Shown: piece after piece, positions 27,008-36,377 of the stretch
Position numbering within the stretch: the first letter of the stretch is position 1
Layout: every line of letters starts with the position of its first letter
NCBI RefSeq assembly: GCF_020181035.1
Contig: NZ_JAIQYY010000001.1
Coordinates: 95,823-159,822 of the forward strand
Source of the DNA: Streptomyces sp. CoH27
Lineage (GTDB): Bacteria; Actinomycetota; Actinomycetes; Streptomycetales; Streptomycetaceae
DNA length: 64,000 nt
Direction of reading: 5' to 3'
The notes under the pieces: model-generated
Databases searched by the model: none
The model's input: only the letters and a program-made list of their open reading frames with translations
What the model was told of the DNA's origin: nothing
Program-made: the position numbers and the translations under genes

Positions 27008-27775
27008 ATGCCGGAGTGGACATGGGAATGGACGGGCTGCGACCCCGGCACGGAGCGTCTGCGGGAATCGCTCTGCACGCTCGGCAACGGCTCCTTCGCC
27101 ACGCGGGGCGCGCTGCCCGAACACCGGGCCGGTCCGGTGCACTGCCCCGGCACCTACGCGGCCGGGTGCTACAAGCGTCTGGGGTCGACCGTGGCGGGGC
27201 GGCAGGTGGTGAACGAGGACCTGGTCAACCTCCCGAACCGGCTGCCTCTCCGGTTCCGTCTGCGCCGCGCCGAGGCGGCGTGGGGTCCGCGGTTCTCCTC
27301 CGGCACGCACACGCTCTCCTACCTGCGGCGCACCAGCCACGGCTCCACCCTCAGCGGGCTCGTCCACGGCCTGGTCCTCGCCCGCGCCGGACGGGCCGAG
27401 GCATGGAGCTACGTCCGTGAGGTCCTGGAGGCCGACATCGCCGACATCCAGGGCGGCACGACCGGCGAGGACATCCATCTCGGGGCCATGGCCGGGGCTC
27501 TCAGCCTGGTCCAGCGCGGCCTGACGGGGCTGGAGACCCGCGAGGACGCCCTGTGGCTGGACCCGGTGCCGCTGCCGGCGCTCTCCGAGTACGGGTTCAC
27601 CATGCGCTGTCGCGGTCACCGGGGCGTCGGCGTACGGCGGCGCAGCGGGCTGCTGGAGATCATCGTGCCCGACTCGGAGGAGTCCCCGGTCCGCGTGATG
27701 CCGGCCGACCGCGCGGTGACGATCGCGCCCGGAGAGACCTGCTCGCCCGTGCTGCCGAGCGCCTCGTCCGGGTGA
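27008..27775 (+). pseudogene. Glycoside hydrolase family 65 protein lacking its catalytic core
   Basis: Intact family 65 enzymes (trehalose, maltose or kojibiose phosphorylases and hydrolases) are near 780-800 residues; this frame gives 255. The N-terminus is typical: WEWTGCDPGTERLRESLCTL, LGNGSFATRGALPEHRAG. At about residue 95-100 it jumps to the C-terminal part of the barrel ([40 protein letters not shown]), followed by the terminal beta domain. The middle, with the catalytic Glu and most of the alpha-toroid, is absent. The frame stays open across the junction, so a stable fragment might be made, but phosphorylase or hydrolase activity is not expected. The ATG at 27008 follows GAGAGGGGCGGG; a GTG at 26987 is in frame. 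Confidence 0.8.
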
Positions 27776-27804
27776 AGGGTGATGACAGACAGGAGGCGGA
27801 GGCG

Positions 27805-28809
27805 ATGCGCGCTTGGGTGGTGGCTCGGCCGGGGCCGGTGGAGAACGAGCCGCTGCGGCTCGTGGAACGGCCCGTCCCGGTGCCGGAGTCCGGCGAGCTG
27901 CTGGTGCGGGTGCGGGCGTGCGGGGTGTGCCGTACCGATCTGCATGTCACCGAGGGCGACCTGCCGGTGCGCCGGGCGGGAGTGACGCCCGGGCACGAGG
28001 TGGCCGGCACGGTCGCGGCCCTCGGCCCGGGCGTGAGCGGGTGGGCGGTCGGCGACCGGGTGGGGGTGGCGTGGCTGCGCCGCACGGACGGCACGTGCCG
28101 GTACTGCCTGCGCGGGGACGAGAACCTGTGCCCCGGGTCCGAGTACACCGGCTGGGACGCCGACGGAGGTTACGCCGAGTACACGACCGTTCCGGCCGCT
28201 TTCGCCTACCGGCTGCCGGCGGACGTGGACGACGTCGCGCTGGCGCCGTTGCTGTGCGCGGGCATCATCGGCTACCGGGCGCTGCTGCGGACGTCACTGC
28301 CGCCGGGCGGGCGCCTCGGGCTGTACGGCTTCGGCGGCAGCGCACACCTGTGCGCTCAGGTCGCCCTGGCGCAGGGGGCCACCGTGCACGTCCTGACCCG
28401 CGACGAGCCGTCGAGACGGCTCGCGCTCGGCCTCGGCTGTGCCTCGGCCCGCGGCGCGTACGACCAGCCGCCTGAGCCGCTGGACGGGGCGATCCTGTTC
28501 GCACCGGCCGGTGAGCTCGTACCGGTGGCCCTGCGGGCGCTGGACCGGGGCGGGGTGCTGGCGGTCGCGGGCATCCATCTCAGCGACGTCCCCGTCCTGC
28601 ACTACGACAGCGAGCTGTTCTACGAGAAGGAGCTGCGCAGCGTCACCTCCAACACCCGGGACAACGGCCGGGACTTCCTGGCCCTCGCGGCCCGGTACGG
28701 CGTCCGGGCCACCACCCATCCCTACCCGCTGTCCGAGGCCCCGCGGGCGCTGACCGATCTGAAAGCGGGGCGCTTCGACGGGGCGGCCGTACTGCTGAAC
28801 GACCTGTGA
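27805..28809 (+). CDS. Zinc-dependent alcohol dehydrogenase, AdhA-like
   Basis: A 334-residue MDR enzyme of a different subgroup from the two minus-strand copies. Catalytic zinc motifs are CGVCRTDLH and GHEVAGTV; the nucleotide motif is YGFGGSAHL, as in AdhA-type enzymes. The structural zinc region reads [17 protein letters not shown]: three Cys remain, and the position usually occupied by the first Cys (RTCG in relatives I recall) is Asp. It may bind zinc with Asp or lack the structural metal. The ATG follows AGGAGGCGGAGG. It is 30 bp after the glycosidase remnant and probably in the same transcript. Confidence 0.9.
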   Translation: MRAWVVARPGPVENEPLRLVERPVPVPESGELLVRVRACGVCRTDLHVTEGDLPVRRAGVTPGHEVAGTVAALGPGVSGWAVGDRVGVAWLRRTDGTCRYCLRGDENLCPGSEYTGWDADGGYAEYTTVPAAFAYRLPADVDDVALAPLLCAGIIGYRALLRTSLPPGGRLGLYGFGGSAHLCAQVALAQGATVHVLTRDEPSRRLALGLGCASARGAYDQPPEPLDGAILFAPAGELVPVALRALDRGGVLAVAGIHLSDVPVLHYDSELFYEKELRSVTSNTRDNGRDFLALAARYGVRATTHPYPLSEAPRALTDLKAGRFDGAAVLLNDL

Positions 28810-29021
28810 TCGCCGCGCACCACGGCACGGCCGTGACCGCACCGTGGGACTTTGCCAGGGGCCGGTTGTCGGCGCCCGCCGGGCACCGCCTACTCTGACA
28901 ACTTGTAGGAGTTGCCGGGAGTGATCGTTCCGCCCCAGGTCAGGTCCCCACGACGCACCGCGGGGGTCGGGCCGGATGCACCGCGGCGGACAGGCCCGTG
29001 CCTGGCTGAGGAGTGGCGAGT

Positions 29022-31511
29022 ATGAGTGAACACCGGCGCCGATCGTCGGGGAGGACCGGGCCGGCCGGCTCGGACGGCATGCCGCAGGGCGGCCGGGCAG
29101 CGGCGCGCAGGGCCGCCAAGGCCGGCGCCGGACGGGGCCGCCGCGCGGCGGACACGCGAGGCGCGGAGGCCAGGCGCACCGGCCGACGCCGCCTCATCGA
29201 CTACCCGCGGGCGGACAAGCGGGGCCTTCGGCGGTGGCTGCCCTCGTGGAAGCTGGTGTCCGGCACGTTCCTGCTGTTCCTCGGCGGCCTGGTGGGCCTG
29301 TTCGGGTACGCCTACGCCACCACGACCATCCCGAGCGCGAACCCCAGCACCCAGCTGCAGAGCAACACCTACTACTGGTCCGACGGCTCGGTGATGGCCA
29401 CGCAGGGATCGACCAACCGGCAGAACGTCGACCTCGCCGAGGTCCCGAAGCTGGTGCAGTGGGACTTCCTCGCCGCGGAGAACGCCACCTTCTACTCCGA
29501 CCCCGGCGTCGACACGCAGGGCATGCTCCGCGCCGTGTACCACATGGCCACGGGCGGTGAGGTGCAGTCCGGATCCACCATCACCCAGCAGTTCGTGAAG
29601 AACACCTACCTCACCCAGAGCCAGTCGGTCACCCGCAAGCTCAGGGAGATCATGATCTCCCTGAAGATCGGCGACCAGATGTCCAAGCAGCAGATCCTGC
29701 AGGGCTATCTCAACAGCTGCTACTACGGCCGGGACGCCTACGGCATCGAGGCCGCGGCCCGCACCTACTACCACGAGCACGCCTCCCAGCTGACCGTCAG
29801 CCAGGGCGCGTTCATCGCCGCCACGGTCAACGAGCCGAGCCTGCTGATGCACGCCGACACCGACCCGCAGGCCAAGGCCCAGGCCGAGGCGCGCTGGAAG
29901 TACGTGCTGGACCGCATGGCCAAGATCAACAAGATCACCGGCGCCCAGGAACAGCAGTACCTGGCCGCCGGGTTCCCCACGCCCAAGCCGTACGCGCCGT
30001 CGGCCGGGATGTCCGGGCAGACCGGCTATCTGGTGCAGACCGCGGAGAAGTACGTCGAGGCCCACTCGTCCCTCACCGACCAGCAGCTCGGCCACGGCGG
30101 CTACCAGATCTACACCACCTTCGACAAGAAGAAGGTGAACGCGCTGTCGGCGTCCGTCGCGCAGATGGAGAAGAAGCACCTCGACGCGGGGCACCGCTCG
30201 GCCGACAAGGACGTCCAGGTCGGCGCGGCCTCGATCGATCCGTCGACCGGAGCGGTCGTGGCGCTGTACGGCGGGGCGGGCTGGGACAAGGGCCACTGGA
30301 CCGACAACGCCGACGCCACGGGTGTGCCGGTCGGCTCCACCTTCAAGCCCATCGACCTGGCCGCCGCCCTGGACCACGGCGCAGTCCTCTCCCCCGGCCG
30401 GCCGGCCTCACCGGTGACCCCGGACTCCAAGTTCAACGGCGACGACGGCATCACCATCAAGAACCAGCAGGGCCAGGAAATGCCCGACTCGAACGACCCC
30501 ACGGGCCTTCTCCACCAGCGCAACGACGTGCCCACGAAGTGGGGTTACATCACCCTGCGCAAGGCCATGGAGCAGTCCGTCAACACCCCCTACGTCCAGC
30601 TCGGCGAGTACGTCGGCTACAACAACGTGGAGGGCGAAGCCCTCAAGGCGGGCCTGCTGCGCAAGAGCCTGCAGTACGACACCCCCGGCTTCTACATCGG
30701 CACCTCCACCCCGTCGGCGATCCGCATGGCCGACGTGTACGCCACCTTCGACGACGGCGGCGTCCAGCACGAGCCGTACTCGGTGACCAAGGTCGTCTCC
30801 GGCGGCCAGCAGCTGTCCGGCTTCGAGGCGCCCAAGGGCACCACGGCCATGCCCTCCTCGACCGCCGACACCGTCACCGACGTCCTGCAGGGTGTCGTGA
30901 AGAGCGGTACGGGCACCAACGCCCAGGCCCTGGGCCGCCCGGTGGCCGGCAAGACCGGCACGACCGACGACTACAAGTCGGCCTGGTTCATCGGCTACAC
31001 CCCGCAACTGGTCACGTCCGTGAGCATGTTCAAGGAGGACCCGAAGAACTCCGGCCTGCAGTCGATGAAGGGCGTCGGCGGCTTCTCCAAGGTCTTCGGC
31101 GCCGACATGCCCACCGAGGTGTGGACCGGCTACATGACCGCCGCTCTCCAGGGGCAGCCGGTCCAGCAGTTCCCGCCGGCACCGCAGCTGGGCCAGGGCA
31201 CCGACGAGTTCGGTGCCCCGTCGCCCACCCCCTCCGCGCCCCCGAGCACGGCCCCGGCGAGCCCGACCACCTCGCCGAGCCCGAGCCCCTCCGCCGGAGC
31301 GTGCCACCAGAAGCGTCACTGTCCTTCCCCGACCCCGACCGACACCTCAGGCACCACGACCGGTGGCACCACCACCGGGACCACCACCGGCGGTGCGACC
31401 GACGGCGGCTTGATCGGCGGAGGCACCGGAGGTACCGGAGGCACCACCGGCACCACCACCGGCGGGACCTCGCCCACCCCCACCTTCTCCCGCCCGGGCC
31501 GGCACGGGTGA
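29022..31511 (+). CDS. Class A penicillin-binding protein (PBP1-type)
   Basis: Bifunctional peptidoglycan polymerase of 829 residues. A basic cytoplasmic N-terminus is followed by a membrane helix (residues about 78-100). The GT51 glycosyltransferase shows the catalytic Glu in AAENATFYSDPG near residue 152 and QSGSTITQQFVKNTYL. The transpeptidase has the SxxK motif STFK near residue 438, SVN near residue 520 and KTG near residue 644. From about residue 730 the protein is a Ser/Pro/Thr-rich, then Gly/Thr-rich, low-complexity extracellular tail typical of Streptomyces PBPs. The ATG follows GAGGAGTGGCGAG. It appears to be a single-gene unit ending in a hairpin. Confidence 0.95.
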   Translation: MSEHRRRSSGRTGPAGSDGMPQGGRAAARRAAKAGAGRGRRAADTRGAEARRTGRRRLIDYPRADKRGLRRWLPSWKLVSGTFLLFLGGLVGLFGYAYATTTIPSANPSTQLQSNTYYWSDGSVMATQGSTNRQNVDLAEVPKLVQWDFLAAENATFYSDPGVDTQGMLRAVYHMATGGEVQSGSTITQQFVKNTYLTQSQSVTRKLREIMISLKIGDQMSKQQILQGYLNSCYYGRDAYGIEAAARTYYHEHASQLTVSQGAFIAATVNEPSLLMHADTDPQAKAQAEARWKYVLDRMAKINKITGAQEQQYLAAGFPTPKPYAPSAGMSGQTGYLVQTAEKYVEAHSSLTDQQLGHGGYQIYTTFDKKKVNALSASVAQMEKKHLDAGHRSADKDVQVGAASIDPSTGAVVALYGGAGWDKGHWTDNADATGVPVGSTFKPIDLAAALDHGAVLSPGRPASPVTPDSKFNGDDGITIKNQQGQEMPDSNDPTGLLHQRNDVPTKWGYITLRKAMEQSVNTPYVQLGEYVGYNNVEGEALKAGLLRKSLQYDTPGFYIGTSTPSAIRMADVYATFDDGGVQHEPYSVTKVVSGGQQLSGFEAPKGTTAMPSSTADTVTDVLQGVVKSGTGTNAQALGRPVAGKTGTTDDYKSAWFIGYTPQLVTSVSMFKEDPKNSGLQSMKGVGGFSKVFGADMPTEVWTGYMTAALQGQPVQQFPPAPQLGQGTDEFGAPSPTPSAPPSTAPASPTTSPSPSPSAGACHQKRHCPSPTPTDTSGTTTGGTTTGTTTGGATDGGLIGGGTGGTGGTTGTTTGGTSPTPTFSRPGRHG

Positions 31512-31536
31512 CGGGGTGGGGGGCTCGCCCCGTGCC
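31501..31536. terminator. Hairpin after the PBP gene
   Basis: GGCACGGG pairs with CCCGTGCC across a 20-nt loop that itself contains further G/C pairing. It overlaps the PBP stop at 31511 and precedes the convergent monooxygenase. Confidence 0.5.
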
Positions 31537-31629
31537 CACGGTCCCTCGGGGTCGCCCGCGACGTGGAGGCAGGTGAGGACGGCCTCGACAAGGAAGTCTT
31601 CGTCGAGTGTCAGACTCAGGGGGCGGCAC

Positions 31630-33210
31630 TCAGGGGTGTGCCGTCCCCGGTCGTGCCCTGCCGTGTCCTTCGTCGCGTACGGCCCCGGTCCGGGTGGACC
31701 AGCGCCCCAGACAGTCCCGCACCTCCTCAGGGCCACGGGCCCGCAGGGCGATGTGCAGGTCGGGACGGACCAGTACCAGGGCGCCTGCCGGCAAGTGGGG
31801 TGAGACGCCGTGCGAAGGATCCAGGACGCGGACGGTGACCGGCGCGGCATGTGCGGCCGCCACCGCCTCCGGCGCGGGGTCCGGTTCGGGGCATGGGCTG
31901 ACCGAGAGCAGGGTCCAGTGCTGGTAGGAGAGGAGGTCGTGCAGGCGGTGCCGGCGGCCCTGCGACCAGACCTCCTGGTCCGGCATCCGCTCTCCGCCGC
32001 CGTGCGCCGAGAGCGGACTCTCCCGGTGGCCGAGGTCCAGGTCGCCGAGCCGGTCGCGGATGCGGTCGGTCGCCCAGCGGCTGCGCATCACCCGGCGGCC
32101 GAACAGTCGCATCATCAGCAAGGTCCGCCAGGTGCCGGGCGATTCCAGCACGTCGCGTCTGGTCCGGCGCATCACCTGCAACGCGGTGCGCCGCTGCTCG
32201 GTTGAGTAGGTGTCCAGCAGCGCGGGCGAAGCCCAGCCGTGCACCACGCCGGCCAGTTTCCAGGCCAGGTTGTGCGCGCCGCGCAGCCCGGTGTTCAGTC
32301 CGCGTCCGCCGATCGGCGCCCACAGGTGCGCGCTGTCCCCGGCCAGCAGGGCCCGTCCGGAGCGCAGCGAGGGGGCGAACCGGTCCTGGAAACGGGCCCG
32401 GTTGGTCCACAGCGGCAGCGTCGGTGTGAGCCACACATCAGGCTCGTGTGCGGCGCGCAGCAGCAGCTGCCGCATCTCCTCCGCGGTCACCGGGGTGAGC
32501 GGTGTCGTGTCCGGCTCCCGGGTGAAGGCGAAGCAGCGGTAACCCCCGCCGGGGCGGGGCGCGCAGCCGATCGACAGGTCCTTGTCCAGCAGGAGGTAGG
32601 TGCGGTCGCCGTGGTAGGGCAGGCTCCAGTCCACCTTGGCGTTGATCTGCGCGACCTGCAGACGGCGGCGCGGGCCGCCGTCGAACGGCAGGCCGGCGGC
32701 CTTGCGCACCAGGCTGCGCGAGCCCTCGCAGCCGACCACCCAGGCGCAGTGCAGGATCTGCGGCCGGCCGTCCGCGCCGCGGGCGTCGACCTCGGCTCCG
32801 TCCTCGGCCACGCGGACCGCCGTGGCCTCGGTCGACCACTCGATCGCTCCGCCCACCTCGGTCAGCCGCTCTCCCAGCAGCCGCTCCACTGTGTCCTGCT
32901 CGATCGAGAGCGGGTTGGGGTAGCGGGTGCCGGTCGCGGTCAGGTCGAGCACTCCGACCGGCCGCCCCTGGGCGATCAGCTCGGTCGAGTTGAGCGCCAC
33001 TCCCGCGGCGAGGAACCGCTCGGCGCAGCCGAGGTCGGCCAGCACTTCCAGGGCCCGGTGCCAGACGATGCCGGCGCGAGCCTCGCGTTTGCCGCTGTCC
33101 TCCTTCTCCAGGACGCGCACGTTCAGCCCGTACTGGCGCAGGCCGATCGCGAGGGCCAGGCCGGTCGGTCCGGCTCCGACGATGACGACGTCGCAGTCGT
33201 ACGTCTCCAT
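31630..33210 (-). CDS. FAD-dependent monooxygenase (aromatic hydroxylase type), first copy
   Basis: Class A flavoprotein hydroxylase of 526 residues. The FAD-binding Rossmann motif is VVIVGAGPTGLALAIGLRQY, the mid-domain DG motif appears as VVGCEGSRSLVRK, with Glu instead of Asp, and the GD motif is LLAGDSAHLWAPIGGRGLNT. The thioredoxin-like C-terminus ends with VLVRPDLHIALRARGPEEV. Such enzymes hydroxylate phenols, polyketides or antibiotics with NAD(P)H. The ATG at 33210 follows GGGGGAGCGTGAC and lies 1 bp after the stop of the upstream glycosyltransferase, so the two are translationally coupled. Confidence 0.9.
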   Translation of the reverse strand: METYDCDVVIVGAGPTGLALAIGLRQYGLNVRVLEKEDSGKREARAGIVWHRALEVLADLGCAERFLAAGVALNSTELIAQGRPVGVLDLTATGTRYPNPLSIEQDTVERLLGERLTEVGGAIEWSTEATAVRVAEDGAEVDARGADGRPQILHCAWVVGCEGSRSLVRKAAGLPFDGGPRRRLQVAQINAKVDWSLPYHGDRTYLLLDKDLSIGCAPRPGGGYRCFAFTREPDTTPLTPVTAEEMRQLLLRAAHEPDVWLTPTLPLWTNRARFQDRFAPSLRSGRALLAGDSAHLWAPIGGRGLNTGLRGAHNLAWKLAGVVHGWASPALLDTYSTEQRRTALQVMRRTRRDVLESPGTWRTLLMMRLFGRRVMRSRWATDRIRDRLGDLDLGHRESPLSAHGGGERMPDQEVWSQGRRHRLHDLLSYQHWTLLSVSPCPEPDPAPEAVAAAHAAPVTVRVLDPSHGVSPHLPAGALVLVRPDLHIALRARGPEEVRDCLGRWSTRTGAVRDEGHGRARPGTAHP

Positions 33211-33211
33211 G

Positions 33212-34348
33212 TCACGCTCCCCCATTCGCCACCTTCTCCAGGTCGTCCACCGCCGCCTGGACCGGCGGCAGGCAGAGCATTCGCCGCTGGGCGTGACGGG
33301 TCCGTGCGGTCACCTCGGGGTCGTTGAGTACGTGGTGGCACACGGCTGCGACCTGATCCGGGGACGGGATGCGCCGGCCCAGGCCGAGCTGCTGTACGCG
33401 GTCGGCGTTGGCCGGCTGGTCTCCGAAGGCGGGCAGCACGGCCATCGGCACCCCGGCCCCGACGGCTTCCCTGATGCTGTTGTATACGCCGTGGGTGACC
33501 AGGAGTTGGGCGCAGCGCAGGACCATCGGCTGGGGTACGGAGTCCGCCAGGTGCACCCGTCCCGGTGGCAGCGGGCGCTCCACCGGGACGCCGCCGGTCG
33601 CCACGACGGCCTGGCAGTCGAGTTCGGCCAGGCCGGCGACGAGCGCGTCGAGGAGGCCCGGCACGTTCGTCACCCCGGGTGGGACGGTGGGGAGCACGGT
33701 CCCGATCGAGGCGAGCACCAGCGGCTGGTCTGCGGGAAGTTCGGCCATCCAGTCCGGCAGCACTGCGCCGGGATCGATCTCGGAGGGCTGCCGGTAGCGA
33801 TAGAACGTGCCGGCTTGCCGGCGGGCGAAGGAGAACTCCGCGGGCATGCAGTCCAGCCGGCCGTGCCGGTGGATCGCGTCCGGGTCGTCCTCGGCGCGCA
33901 GTCCGAGCGTGGCGCGCAGCTGGTTGAGCCGCTGTTGCAGGACCGCCGGGTCCAGGTGGTTGGCCGCTCCCGACGGCGCGGCCAGGTGCGGCAGCCCGAG
34001 CGTCTCCGCCACCAGGTATCCGGTGAGCTCGCCGCCGTCGCGGATCACCAGGTCGGGGGCGAAGGCGCGGGCCGCGGGCAGCAGCGCGCGGTAGCTGTCG
34101 ATGAGGTGGGGTCCGGCGAACAGGTCGAACGCGCGCTGTTCGGGCGGTCCTTCGGCCTGCGGCGCGAAGGTGGCGAGCGGGTCGGCCAGAAGTGGTTCCC
34201 GCCGCACCGGCAGGTCGTCGAAGACCCCGAGCAGTTTGGCCGGGGCCGTGACGAACACCTGGTGGCCCGCCGCCGCGAGCGCCGAGACCAGCGGCAGTAC
34301 GGCGTTGACATGTGAGGAGGATCCGGTGACGGTGACAAGGACACGCAC
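33212..34348 (-). CDS. GT-B glycosyltransferase (macrolide/UGT-like, GT1)
   Basis: Transfers an activated sugar to a small acceptor. The 378-residue protein opens MRVLVTVTGSSSHVNAVLPL and has the C-terminal nucleotide-sugar region LVTHGVYNSIREAVGAGVPM followed by AVLPAFGDQPANADRVQQLG, matching the HGGxGT...P...DQ pattern of the EryCIII/UGT family. The usual HGG is HGV here, a mild variant. It starts with GTG at 34348 after AGGAG. It is coupled to an FAD monooxygenase and follows a second one, suggesting tailoring or inactivation of an aromatic compound. No scaffold-making genes are nearby. Confidence 0.88.
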   Translation of the reverse strand: MRVLVTVTGSSSHVNAVLPLVSALAAAGHQVFVTAPAKLLGVFDDLPVRREPLLADPLATFAPQAEGPPEQRAFDLFAGPHLIDSYRALLPAARAFAPDLVIRDGGELTGYLVAETLGLPHLAAPSGAANHLDPAVLQQRLNQLRATLGLRAEDDPDAIHRHGRLDCMPAEFSFARRQAGTFYRYRQPSEIDPGAVLPDWMAELPADQPLVLASIGTVLPTVPPGVTNVPGLLDALVAGLAELDCQAVVATGGVPVERPLPPGRVHLADSVPQPMVLRCAQLLVTHGVYNSIREAVGAGVPMAVLPAFGDQPANADRVQQLGLGRRIPSPDQVAAVCHHVLNDPEVTARTRHAQRRMLCLPPVQAAVDDLEKVANGGA

Positions 34349-34397
34349 GGTGTGACGGCTCCTGACGGTTCATCAGTCGGTTCTGGTCGGTCGTGAC

Positions 34398-34445
34398 GGA
34401 AGGCCGGAGCGTGGGCATGGCGGAAGGCCGGAGCGTGGGCATGGC
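34398..34445. repeat. Perfect 24-bp tandem duplication
   Basis: The 24-base unit starting GGAAGGCCGGAGCGTGGGCA occurs twice with no mismatch in the gap between the second monooxygenase stop and the glycosyltransferase start, that is, within the likely operon's untranslated spacer. Confidence 0.85.
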
Positions 34446-34485
34446 GGACGGGTCCCGGTCGCGCTGGGACGGATCGGGCCGTGCG

Positions 34486-36042
34486 TCATCGGCGTCCCCC
34501 GCGCACGGTGTCCACCAGTCCACCGCTGTCGAGCGGCAGCTCGGGGCCGTGCCAGGCGACATGGCCGTCGGGGCGGACCAGGACATACGGGCTGCGGTAG
34601 GCCGGCGTTCGGGTCAGGGTGAACGGGATCCCGCGACTGCCGAAGGCTCGGGCCAGTGCGTCGAGTCCGGGCAGGTCGGGGTGGGGCTCGGAGGCGACCA
34701 GGTGGAAGCCGGGACCGAACAGGTCCAGGCTGGAGGTCTCGGGGCCCAGCCAGACATGCGGGGCCCGGCCGCCGGCCACGAGGTCGGCGCTCCAGTCGTA
34801 GGCGGTGACACCGTCGGGGACGATCACCGGGGAGGTGTGACGGTAGCCGAAGTGCATGTCCGGCGCCTCGAACTCCCGTCGTACACCGCTGCGTTGGATG
34901 CCGCGCGCGAGTTGTGTCCGCGCTCTGGCGCCCTGTTCGGTGTCGAGGAGGATCTCCGTGGGCAGCCGGCGGTCGAGGGTGCGGCGTAAGTTGCCGTCCG
35001 CCTCGACCAGACTGCGTTCGGCCACCGGACGGCGCTCCCGCTCGTAGGAATCGAGCAGTGCGGGACCCGCCCAGCCGGCGAGTTCGGCGGCCAGTTTCCA
35101 GCCCAGGTCGGCCGCGTCCGCGATGCCGGTGTTCATCCCGAAGCCGCCGGAGGGCGACAGCGTGTGGGCGGCGTCTCCGGCGAGGAACACGCGGCCTCGG
35201 CGATAGCGTTCGGCGACGCGGTGGGTCAGGTGCCAGACATTGTCCGAGAGCACCTCGACGGGCGTGTCCAGGATGATCGCCGACCGGATGGCCGACATGG
35301 GCTCGGCTGAGGTGTGGTGTCCGACGGTCAGCCGGTACAGGTCCCGGCCGTCGATCGCCCGCAGCGGGTAGCGCAGGTCCGGGGGCTGCGTCAGGAAGTA
35401 CACCAGGGCGCCGCCCGGCCCGAGTCGCTCGCGGAGCCGGGGAGCGCGGAAGAGTATGTTGCGGAAGACCCGAGTCCGGCGCCGTGGCGGCGCCGCGATC
35501 CGCAGGGCGGTGCGGACGGTGGACGCGGCACCGTCACATCCGACCAGGTACCGGGCTCTGATATCGAGACGGCTGCCGTCCGACAGGTCGGTGGCAGTGG
35601 CCAGGACCTGGTCGTCGTCCTGGAGGAAGGACTCCAGACGGCACTCGCGCCGCAGTACGTCGGGCCCCACGGCCTCGGCGAGGAGCGGGAGCAGCCAGTG
35701 CTGGGGGCAGACCTGCTCGGGTTCGGGTGTGTAGGGGAGGGCCGTACGAGTGTCGGTGGTGCCGAAGTGCAGACGATGGATCTCGTGCCCGCCGACCGCT
35801 GTCACCCAGGCGACGTCGAGCGGATGGTCGCCGGGCCAGCCTGCCTTGCGGATCCGCTCGGCCAGGCCCCACCGGCGCATCAGCTCCATGGACCGGGGCC
35901 CGACCGTGCCGACTCTGGGATGGCGGATCCGGCCGTCCGTGGCCTCAAGGACCATGCCGGCCACGCCCCGAGAGCGCAGGTCGAGGGCGAGCGCCAGCCC
36001 GACCGGCCCGCCACCGATGATCAGTACGTCGGTCTCGTTCAC
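34486..36042 (-). CDS. FAD-dependent monooxygenase (aromatic hydroxylase type), second copy
   Basis: A 518-residue class A flavin hydroxylase. It has the GxGxxG motif VLIIGGGPVGLALALDLRSR, the DG motif YLVGCDGAASTVRTALR and the GD motif RVFLAGDAAHTLSPSGGFGM. The C-terminus again resembles the thioredoxin-like tail (YVLVRPDGHVAWHG). It starts with GTG at 36042, five bases after GGAG. It is the first gene of the putative minus-strand group, with glycosyltransferase and monooxygenase 1 downstream. Candidate roles are hydroxylation of a polyketide-like or aromatic compound, or antibiotic inactivation in the manner of rifampicin monooxygenase; nothing here decides between them. Confidence 0.9.
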   Translation of the reverse strand: MNETDVLIIGGGPVGLALALDLRSRGVAGMVLEATDGRIRHPRVGTVGPRSMELMRRWGLAERIRKAGWPGDHPLDVAWVTAVGGHEIHRLHFGTTDTRTALPYTPEPEQVCPQHWLLPLLAEAVGPDVLRRECRLESFLQDDDQVLATATDLSDGSRLDIRARYLVGCDGAASTVRTALRIAAPPRRRTRVFRNILFRAPRLRERLGPGGALVYFLTQPPDLRYPLRAIDGRDLYRLTVGHHTSAEPMSAIRSAIILDTPVEVLSDNVWHLTHRVAERYRRGRVFLAGDAAHTLSPSGGFGMNTGIADAADLGWKLAAELAGWAGPALLDSYERERRPVAERSLVEADGNLRRTLDRRLPTEILLDTEQGARARTQLARGIQRSGVRREFEAPDMHFGYRHTSPVIVPDGVTAYDWSADLVAGGRAPHVWLGPETSSLDLFGPGFHLVASEPHPDLPGLDALARAFGSRGIPFTLTRTPAYRSPYVLVRPDGHVAWHGPELPLDSGGLVDTVRGGRR

Positions 36043-36377
36043 AGTGTCTCCGCGTCCCCGGGGAACCATTCGGCGTACAAGGCCGTCAGCTCCGGCGCAT
36101 GTCGTGGCGGCTGCTCGCATCTCTGGGCCGCTGCCCGGCGGTGCGACGCGGGGGCAGTGGGGGCTTATGTCCGGACTCTCGCAAAAGTACTGCACGATCA
36201 GCCGGCCATGAGGGGACGGGACCGGCAGAACAGTTGCGGGATGATGCGCGACCGGCGCAGTCGCCCCTCGTTCGCGCCGTCTCCGACGGACCCGGGCGGG
36301 CCCGGGACCAAGGGTACGGAAGGCGGGAATTCGGAAGAATCCGTCTCGGGGCATGCCGTGATCGACAGGAAGGGTGA
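36043..36377. other. 335-bp gap, promoter side of the monooxygenase group
   Basis: No gene was recognised on either strand. The stretch contains the divergent promoter region for the monooxygenase (minus) and the DUF5954-like remnant (plus). It is slightly lower in GC than its neighbours, for example around 36178-36215. Confidence 0.4.

Noticed and set aside
28847..28865. GGGACTTTGCCAGGGGCC upstream of the PBP gene as another dormancy box
   Set aside because: Only the left half resembles DosR-type sites; the right half does not pair and the downstream PBP is not a typical regulon member.
30000..31500. Repetitive codons at the PBP end as a CRISPR or tandem array
   Set aside because: The repeats are Pro/Thr/Gly codons of a low-complexity tail with no spacers; no CRISPR array was found anywhere in the window.
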